Source: Chloroflexota bacterium | GTDB taxonomy: Bacteria; Chloroflexota; Limnocylindria; Limnocylindrales; CSP1-4 | Direction: 5' to 3' | Assembly: GCA_017860675.1 (NCBI GenBank) | Contig: JAGDMV010000021.1 | Span: forward strand, 1-14,298 | Length of the DNA: 14,298 nucleotides | In this document: positions 9,899 to 14,298 of the stretch, one piece after another | How positions within the stretch are numbered: position 1 is the first letter of the stretch | Layout: every line of letters begins with the position of its first letter | The notes under the pieces: generated by a model | Told to the model about the DNA's origin: nothing | Seen by the model: only the letters and a program-made list of their open reading frames with translations | Database searches by the model: none | Made by a program: the position numbers and the translations under genes

Positions 9899-10321
9899 CT
9901 AGGGCTCGAGGTCGAACGGCCGCTCGCCGCGGGGCCCGCGCGGCGCGAGGACGGCGATCGGCCGCCGGTCGAAGGTGGCAACCCGGCGGATGCCCAGGCG
10001 GAGGGCCGCGGCGACGAGCAGGGCGTCGGCCAGCCGCGGCCGGTGCTCGGCGGCGGCCGCCAGCAGCTCGCCGGCACGGGCCAGGTCCGCGTCCGTCGGC
10101 TGCACCACGCGCAGCGCGCCGCTGGCGATCGAGTCGAGCAGGGCCAGCGTCGCCGCGGACCCCAGCTCGCGCTGGAAGAGGTGGTCAATCTCGGCCAGCG
10201 TCAGCGCCCCGACCAGCAGCGGCTCGTCGACCCGCTCGAGGTAGGCCCGCGCCGCGGCATGGTTCAGGTCGGCCGTGTCGGCCGCCGCCACGATCGTCGA
10301 GCCGTCCAGCAGGATCGCCAC
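9899..10321 (-). CDS. vapC: PIN-domain ribonuclease toxin, VapC-like
   Basis: A 140-residue PIN-domain protein, expected to be a Mg2+-dependent RNase whose activity is held off by the antitoxin encoded just upstream. The four acidic positions of the PIN active site are present: D6 in AILLDGST, E44 in LTLAEIDH, D99 in RLADALLVAAAL and D118 in VATFDRR. Helical content and length fit VapC toxins, which are usually 125-145 residues. The start is GTG at 10321, 10 bases after the antitoxin stop (10332-10334). No Shine-Dalgarno sequence is visible, so translation probably depends on the antitoxin frame. The C-terminal tail after D118 (about 119-140) is Pro/Arg/Gly-rich and slightly longer than usual. 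The gene appears intact. The target RNA cannot be predicted. Confidence 0.9.
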   Translation of the reverse strand: MAILLDGSTIVAAADTADLNHAAARAYLERVDEPLLVGALTLAEIDHLFQRELGSAATLALLDSIASGALRVVQPTDADLARAGELLAAAAEHRPRLADALLVAAALRLGIRRVATFDRRPIAVLAPRGPRGERPFDLEP

Positions 10322-10331
10322 GGCGAACCGT

Positions 10332-10592
10332 TCAGCGCGGGGGCACGTCGGCCCGACGCCGTCCGCCGAGCTCGCGCCGGGCGATGGAGCGGCCGTCGAG
10401 CGACAGCCGTCCGTGCCCGCTCCGGCCGACGCCGAGGAAGGTCAGCCGGGGGCCGCCGTCATCGGACGCCAGGTACGCCTCGAGAGCGGCGGTGATGACC
10501 GCCGTCTTCGTGGTCCGCCGGCGATGGGCCAGGCGGTCCACCCGGTCGAGGAGGTCGGGATCGGCGAGGATGGTCGTCCGCTTGAGCGCCAT
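10332..10592 (-). CDS. vapB: Ribbon-helix-helix antitoxin, VapB-like
   Basis: An 86-residue predicted antitoxin and autorepressor. Residues about 1-43 match a ribbon-helix-helix fold of the Arc/MetJ/CopG type: a short basic beta strand (LKRTTILAD), then a helix (PDLLDRVDRLAHRR) and a second helix (TKTAVITAALEAYLAS). After this comes a TFLGVGRSGHGRLS segment, of the kind that contacts PIN toxins in related VapB proteins, then an Arg-rich tail. The ATG at 10592 overlaps an inverted repeat and has no Shine-Dalgarno sequence, which suggests a leaderless transcript. It is the promoter-proximal gene of a three-gene unit, antitoxin - toxin - lipoprotein. By analogy with the family, the VapBC complex should bind its own promoter and repress it. 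Confidence 0.87.
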   Translation of the reverse strand: MALKRTTILADPDLLDRVDRLAHRRRTTKTAVITAALEAYLASDDGGPRLTFLGVGRSGHGRLSLDGRSIARRELGGRRRADVPPR

Positions 10593-10604
10593 ATGCGGTC
10601 ATAT
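10591..10604 (-). promoter_or_regulatory. Inverted repeat over the antitoxin start, probable operator
   Basis: ATATG (10591-10595) and CATAT (10600-10604) are perfect 5-bp inverted half-sites separated by CGGT. The repeat overlaps the antitoxin ATG (10592-10590) and lies in the only clearly AT-rich patch of the window (10591-10610). Ribbon-helix-helix antitoxins typically bind short inverted half-sites in their own promoters, so this is the natural candidate operator. Confidence 0.5.
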
Positions 10605-10607
10605 ATA
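10602..10607 (-). promoter_or_regulatory. Probable -10 box of the toxin-antitoxin operon
   Basis: On the minus strand the sequence reads TTGTATATATGACCGCAT and then the ATG. TATATA at 10607-10602 is the best -10 candidate and ends 9 bases before the ATG at 10592. Transcription would start at or just upstream of the start codon, giving a leaderless mRNA. A less AT-rich alternative is TAGAGT at 10643-10638 on the same strand. Confidence 0.45.
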
Positions 10608-10636
10608 CAACGGTAGCGCCCCGCCGTCCAGTCCCC

Positions 10637-10642
10637 TACTCT
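10637..10642 (+). promoter_or_regulatory. Possible -10 element of the serine operon
   Basis: TACTCT, within CCTACTCTAG, is the most promoter-like plus-strand sequence before the aminotransferase GTG at 10674. It would leave a leader of about 25 bases carrying AGGAGGAG (10663-10670). No clear -35 hexamer is visible 17 bases upstream. The same bases read on the other strand give TAGAGT, so this short region may serve both divergent units. Confidence 0.3.
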
Positions 10643-10673
10643 AGCCGCCTCCCCGCACCACCAGGAGGAGGCC

Positions 10674-11858
10674 GTGAGCACGTTCGAGACCAACCTGCGC
10701 ATTCCCGGGCCGACGATGCTGCCCCCGACCGTCCGCGAGGCGGGCGGCCGGCAGATGATCAACCACCGCGGTCCCGAGTACGCGGCGCTGCAGGGCCGGA
10801 TCGTGGCCGCGATGCGCCCGTTCTTCGGCACCGCCGGCGACGTGGTGCTCCTGACCTGCGCGGGTTCGGGTGGTCTCGAGGCGGCCGTGGTGAACGTCCT
10901 CTCCCCCGGCGATCGCGTCCTGGCCGCCACCACCGGCGCCTTCGGCGACCGCTTCGCCAAGGTCGCCGAGGTGTACGGCGCCTCGGTCCGCCGGCTCGAG
11001 ACCGAGTGGGGCCGGGCGATCGAGCCGGCCGTGCTCCGGGCCGCCCTCGCCGAGGAACCCGGCGTCCGGGCGATCCTGCTGACCCACAACGAGACCTCGA
11101 CCGGGGTGACGAACCCGGTGGCCGAGCTGTCCGCGGTCGCCCGCGAGGTCGCACCGGAGGCGCTCCTGCTCGTCGACGGGGTGAGCAGCATCGGCGCGAT
11201 CCCGTTCGAGGCCGACGCCTGGGGAGTCGACATCGCCGTCACCGGCTCGCAGAAGGCCTGGATGGCGGCCCCGGGCATGGCCTTCATCTCGGCCTCGGAT
11301 CGAGCCTGGGCGGCCATGGAGACGGCCCGGATGCCGCGTTTCTATCTCGACCTGCGCCGCCACCGCGAGAGCGCCGCCACCGGCCAGACCCCCTGGACCC
11401 CGGCCGTCGCCGTGATGTACCAGGTCGACGAGGGCCTGCGCCTCATGGAGGCCGAGACGCCGGCCGGCGTGTTCGCCCGCCACCGCGCCTGCGGCGCCGC
11501 CACCCGGGCGGGCCTGCGGGCCCTCGGCTTCGACCTCCTGGCCGATCCCGCCTGCGCCTCCGACACTGTCACCGCGGCGTGGGTCCCGGAGGGGCTCGAC
11601 TGGAAGGCGTTCAGCGGCGAGTACAAGGCGCGAGGTCTCGTCCTGGCAGGCGGCCAGGGCAAGCTCAAGGGCCGCATCTTCCGGGTTGGGCACCTCGGCT
11701 TCATCGTCCTCGACCACGTGCTCGGCCTGCTGGCCGTGCTGGAGGAGGCGTCGCTCGCGGTCGGGCGCCCGGTCGAGCCCGGGGCCGCCGTGGCAGCCGC
11801 CCAGCTGGCAGCCCGTGAGGCGGGCAGGGCCGTCGTCCCGCAGGAGGTGCAGCGATGA
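10674..11858 (+). CDS. Class V (AGXT-like) aminotransferase, probable phosphoserine aminotransferase substitute
   Basis: A 394-residue PLP-dependent aminotransferase of fold type I, class V. It begins with the family's entry RIPGPTMLPP (about 9-18) and INHRGPEYAALQ. LTCAGSGGLEAAV (about 60-72) is the PLP phosphate-binding region, THNETSTG (about 137-144) follows, and LLVDGVSS has the PLP-pyridine Asp D168. The Schiff-base lysine is K194 in TGSQKAWMAAPG. RIFRVGHLG near residues 338-346 supplies the carboxylate-binding Arg. Alanine-glyoxylate and serine-glyoxylate aminotransferases share this family. The 4-base ATGA overlap with serA makes 3-phosphohydroxypyruvate the likely substrate, because in Thermotoga and many archaea an AGXT-like enzyme beside serA replaces SerC. 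The GTG start is behind a strong AGGAGGAG (10663-10670). The gene is intact. Glyoxylate transamination remains possible. Confidence 0.9.
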   Translation: MSTFETNLRIPGPTMLPPTVREAGGRQMINHRGPEYAALQGRIVAAMRPFFGTAGDVVLLTCAGSGGLEAAVVNVLSPGDRVLAATTGAFGDRFAKVAEVYGASVRRLETEWGRAIEPAVLRAALAEEPGVRAILLTHNETSTGVTNPVAELSAVAREVAPEALLLVDGVSSIGAIPFEADAWGVDIAVTGSQKAWMAAPGMAFISASDRAWAAMETARMPRFYLDLRRHRESAATGQTPWTPAVAVMYQVDEGLRLMEAETPAGVFARHRACGAATRAGLRALGFDLLADPACASDTVTAAWVPEGLDWKAFSGEYKARGLVLAGGQGKLKGRIFRVGHLGFIVLDHVLGLLAVLEEASLAVGRPVEPGAAVAAAQLAAREAGRAVVPQEVQR

Positions 11859-13459
11859 GGATCCTGGTCGCCGAGCCGCTCGCAACCGAGGGCGTCGAGA
11901 TCCTCCGCCGCGAGCACGACGTCGACGAGCGCCCGGGGCTCACCCCCGAGGAGTACCGGGCGATGCTGCCCGACTACGACGCCCTCGTCGTCCGCAGCCA
12001 GGTCAAGGTCGACGCGGCGATGATCGCCGCGGGCTCCCGCCTGGTGGTGATCGGCCGGGCCGGGGTGGGCGTCGACAACGTCGACCTCGATGCCGCCACC
12101 CGGGCCGGCATCACCGTCGTCAACGCGCCGACCGGCAACACGATCGCCGCCACCGAGCACACGCTCGCCCTGCTCCTCGCCGTCGCCCGCAAGGTCGCCC
12201 CGGCAGACGCCTCGGTCCGCCGCGGCGAATGGAGGCGGAGCGCCTTCACCGGCGTCGAGCTGCGGGGCAAGACGATCGGGATCATCGGCCTCGGCAAGAT
12301 CGGCCGGGCCGTGGCCGAGCGAGCCCGGGCGTTCGAGATGCTGGTCATCGGCGTCGATCCCTTCGTGACCACGGAGCAGGCGGCCCTCCACGGCATCGAG
12401 CTGGTCGAGCTCGACGCGCTCCTCGCCCGGGCCGACGTGGTGACCCTCCACGTGCCGGCGACCAAGGCCACGCGGGGCATGATCGGGGCCGAGCAGCTGG
12501 CCCGGATGAAGCCGACCGCATTCCTCGTGAACGTCGCCCGCGGGGGCGTGGTCGACGAAGCTGCCGTGGCCGAGGCGCTGAAGGCCGGGAGCCTGGCCGG
12601 CGCCGCCTTCGACGTCTACGCGTCGGAGCCGCCTCCGGCCGATTCGCCATTGCTCGACGCGCCGCGCACCGTCCTCACGCCGCACCTCGGCGCCTCGACC
12701 GCGGAGGCCCAGGTGGCGGTCGCCGAGGAGGCCGCGCTGCAGGTCCTCGACGTGCTCGACGGGCGGCCGGCCCGCTACGCGGTGAACGCACCGCTCCTCA
12801 CCCCGGAGACCGCCCGTGCCGTCGGGCCGTACGTTCCCCTGGCCGAGACGCTCGGCCGGTTCTTCCGCCAGTACGCCGGCGAGGCGATCCGGACCCTCAC
12901 CGTGGAGATCGCCGGCGACCTCGCCGCCTACGACACCGCCCAGCTCCAGGGGGCAGCGATCTGCGGCTTCCTGGCCGGTACGACCACTGAGCGGGTCAAC
13001 CTGGTCAACGCCCCGCTGCTGGCGAAGACCCGCGGCCTGGCCGTGGTCGAGCGGCGGACGGAGATCGCCGGGACGTTCTCGTCGCTCATCACCCTCTGGG
13101 CCGAGGTGGCCGGCGGGCGCACCCGGGCCGTGGCCGGCACGCTGACGAACGGCGAGCCGCGGATCGTCCGGCTGGACGAGTACTGGCTCGACGTCGCCCC
13201 GGCGCCGTGGATGGTCGTCGCGCCGCACACCGACCAGCCCGGGATGATCGGCCGGGTCGGCATGATCCTCGGCGCCGCCGACATCAACATCAGCACGATG
13301 CACCTCGGTCGCTCCGCGCCACGCAGCGACGCGGTGATGGTCCTCGCCCTCGACGACGCGGTGCCGCCGGCTGTGGCCGCCGCGATCCGGGCGATCGACA
13401 GCATCACCGACCTCCGGGTTGTCGAGCTCGGCCAGGTCGAGATGGCGCCCGAGGCGTGA
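11855..13459 (+). CDS. serA: D-3-phosphoglycerate dehydrogenase (long form with ASB and ACT domains)
   Basis: A 534-residue NAD-dependent enzyme that oxidises 3-phosphoglycerate to 3-phosphohydroxypyruvate, the first step of the phosphorylated serine pathway. The substrate-binding half contains VVRSQVKVD and IGRAGVGVDNVD (about 45-78). The Rossmann motif GLGKIG is at 145-150 (G145, G147, G150), with the cofactor Asp in VDPF (about 168). Catalytic residues are R229 in NVARGG, E258 in YASEPP and H277 in LTPHLGAST. From about residue 310 to 450 an allosteric substrate-binding (ASB) domain is present. An ACT domain (about 452-525, with HTDQPGMIGRVGMILG and DINISTMHLGR) ends the protein. This is the type I form known from Mycobacterium, usually feedback-inhibited by serine. 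The ATG overlaps the aminotransferase stop (ATGA), and the TGA overlaps the next start (GTGA). Confidence 0.96.
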   Translation: MRILVAEPLATEGVEILRREHDVDERPGLTPEEYRAMLPDYDALVVRSQVKVDAAMIAAGSRLVVIGRAGVGVDNVDLDAATRAGITVVNAPTGNTIAATEHTLALLLAVARKVAPADASVRRGEWRRSAFTGVELRGKTIGIIGLGKIGRAVAERARAFEMLVIGVDPFVTTEQAALHGIELVELDALLARADVVTLHVPATKATRGMIGAEQLARMKPTAFLVNVARGGVVDEAAVAEALKAGSLAGAAFDVYASEPPPADSPLLDAPRTVLTPHLGASTAEAQVAVAEEAALQVLDVLDGRPARYAVNAPLLTPETARAVGPYVPLAETLGRFFRQYAGEAIRTLTVEIAGDLAAYDTAQLQGAAICGFLAGTTTERVNLVNAPLLAKTRGLAVVERRTEIAGTFSSLITLWAEVAGGRTRAVAGTLTNGEPRIVRLDEYWLDVAPAPWMVVAPHTDQPGMIGRVGMILGAADINISTMHLGRSAPRSDAVMVLALDDAVPPAVAAAIRAIDSITDLRVVELGQVEMAPEA

Positions 13460-14298
13460 GCGAGGCGAGCGGGCCGGCGCTTCCGAGCCCGGTCGCGATC
13501 CCTCCCGGCCTCGCGGCCACGCTCGTGCTCGTCCGCCACGGCGAGTCCGAGGACCTGGCCGCCGGGCGCTTCCAGGGGCAGCGGCAGTCACCCCTGTCCG
13601 AGCTCGGCCGCCGGCAGGCGGCCCTCGCCGGGAACCGCCTTGCCGAGCCATCCTCCCCGCCTCACCTGCCGGTGCCGGCAGGTGACCCGGTCTCGATCGT
13701 CCACTCGCCATTGCGCCGGGCGGTCGAGACGGCCGCGGCTGTCCGCGCCGCGTTCGTCGCCGCCGGCCGCCCCGCGCCTCCCCTGCGAGTGGAGCCCGAC
13801 CTGCTCGAGGTGGGCCAGGGCGAGTGGGAGGGACTGCTCCAGGGCGAGGTGGAGGCGCGCTACCCGGAGACCATCGCCGGCTGGCGGCGGGAGCCGACAG
13901 TGGTCCATGCGCCGGGCGGCGAATCCCTGGCCGAGGCCGACGCGCGAGCCCGGGCGGCGCTCGACCGCGTCGTCGCCGAGCTTGCGGCGGCGCCGCGAGA
14001 CTCGGCCGCGGATGCCCCGGCCCCGGGTGGCCGGACGGCATCGAGACCGGGCTCGGCGACCACGGCGGGGAGCCCGCCGTCGGCCGCCCCTCCGGACGCG
14101 GCGGTGCCCTCTTTCTACGACCCGCACGCGGGACCGTGGACGATCCTGGTGGGCCATGACGGCATCTTCAAGGTTGTGCTGCTGGCGCTCCTCGGCCTGC
14201 CCCTCGAGCGCTTCTGGAGCTTCACCCAGGCGACGGCGGGCATCGCCGTGATCGACCTGAGAAACGGCCGGGCGGTGGTTCGCGCCTGGAACCGCACC
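13456..14298 (+). CDS. Histidine phosphatase family protein (partial at 3' end), candidate phosphoserine phosphatase
   Basis: Open from GTG 13456 to the window end (281 codons, no stop yet). It belongs to the histidine phosphatase/phosphoglycerate mutase superfamily. LVLVRHGES carries the RHG motif (R27, H28, G29), with H28 as the phosphorylated nucleophile. GRFQGQ and LSELGRRQA follow. The second Arg is in SPLRRAVETA (R87/R88), the acid residue E118 is in LLEVGQGEWEG, and the second catalytic His is H234 in LVGHDGIFK. Residues about 180-225 form an Ala/Pro/Ser-rich insertion before the last strand, probably a disordered loop. GTG at 13456 overlaps the serA TGA (GTGA), so it is translated with serA. 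In Hydrogenobacter thermophilus and some cyanobacteria, members of this superfamily are metal-independent phosphoserine phosphatases, and the coupling suggests the same here. A cofactor-dependent mutase, alpha-ribazole phosphatase or broad phosphatase cannot be excluded. Confidence 0.88.
   Translation, partial: MSEASGPALPSPVAIPPGLAATLVLVRHGESEDLAAGRFQGQRQSPLSELGRRQAALAGNRLAEPSSPPHLPVPAGDPVSIVHSPLRRAVETAAAVRAAFVAAGRPAPPLRVEPDLLEVGQGEWEGLLQGEVEARYPETIAGWRREPTVVHAPGGESLAEADARARAALDRVVAELAAAPRDSAADAPAPGGRTASRPGSATTAGSPPSAAPPDAAVPSFYDPHAGPWTILVGHDGIFKVVLLALLGLPLERFWSFTQATAGIAVIDLRNGRAVVRAWNRT

Noticed and set aside
8840..10495. Plus-strand open frame of 551 codons
   Set aside because: It covers the antisense of the lipoprotein, PIN toxin and part of the antitoxin genes. 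No motif, signal or family resemblance is seen.
11342..14041. Minus-strand open frame of 899 codons
   Set aside because: It is antisense to the aminotransferase, SerA and phosphatase genes, all of which have clear catalytic motifs. Its translation is Arg/Gly/Ala/Pro/His-rich without recognisable domains, as expected for the reverse strand of GC-rich genes.

Overview
The window is very GC-rich DNA, densely packed with genes and with strong G/C bias at third codon positions. It has no mobile elements, rRNA, tRNA or CRISPR that I can see. Gene content and gene order suggest a high-GC Gram-positive-like lineage. My best guess is Chloroflexota (Limnocylindria/Ellin6529-like), with Actinobacteriota as the alternative. 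The pointers are a DUF4446 protein, a UvrD-type helicase fused to an Fe-S RecB-like nuclease, a class V aminotransferase next to a long SerA, and several likely leaderless or GTG starts. This assignment is inference, not a database result.

Left block, minus strand (about 342-6546). Five genes read right to left and look like one operon: a DUF4446 membrane-anchored protein, a 1061-residue SF1 helicase/nuclease, a HAD-family hydrolase, a small four-helix membrane protein and an M20 amidohydrolase. The first two junctions are 4-base GTGA overlaps, which imply translational coupling. Bases 1-341 hold no gene I can defend.

Divergent centre (6547-8655). A 263-base intergenic region carries the same 9-base extended -10 element, TGCTAGACT, once on each strand. 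To the right lie a small protein with a basic Pro/Ala-rich N-terminus and one C-terminal membrane helix, and then rarA, an AAA+ replication-associated recombination ATPase. RarA faces the next block convergently across a small hairpin.

Toxin-antitoxin block, minus strand (8735-10592). A ribbon-helix-helix antitoxin (VapB-like) and a PIN-domain toxin (VapC-like) are followed with no gap (TAG immediately followed by ATG) by a lipoprotein with six Asp-box-like repeats. The antitoxin start sits in a rare AT-rich patch containing an inverted repeat, and its mRNA is probably leaderless.

Serine block, plus strand (10674-14298). A class V aminotransferase, D-3-phosphoglycerate dehydrogenase (SerA) and a histidine-phosphatase-family enzyme, cut off by the window end, are joined by ATGA and GTGA overlaps. 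Together they could form the complete phosphorylated serine pathway, with non-orthologous enzymes in place of SerC and SerB. The aminotransferase-SerA pairing is known from other lineages. The phosphatase role is inferred from the coupling.
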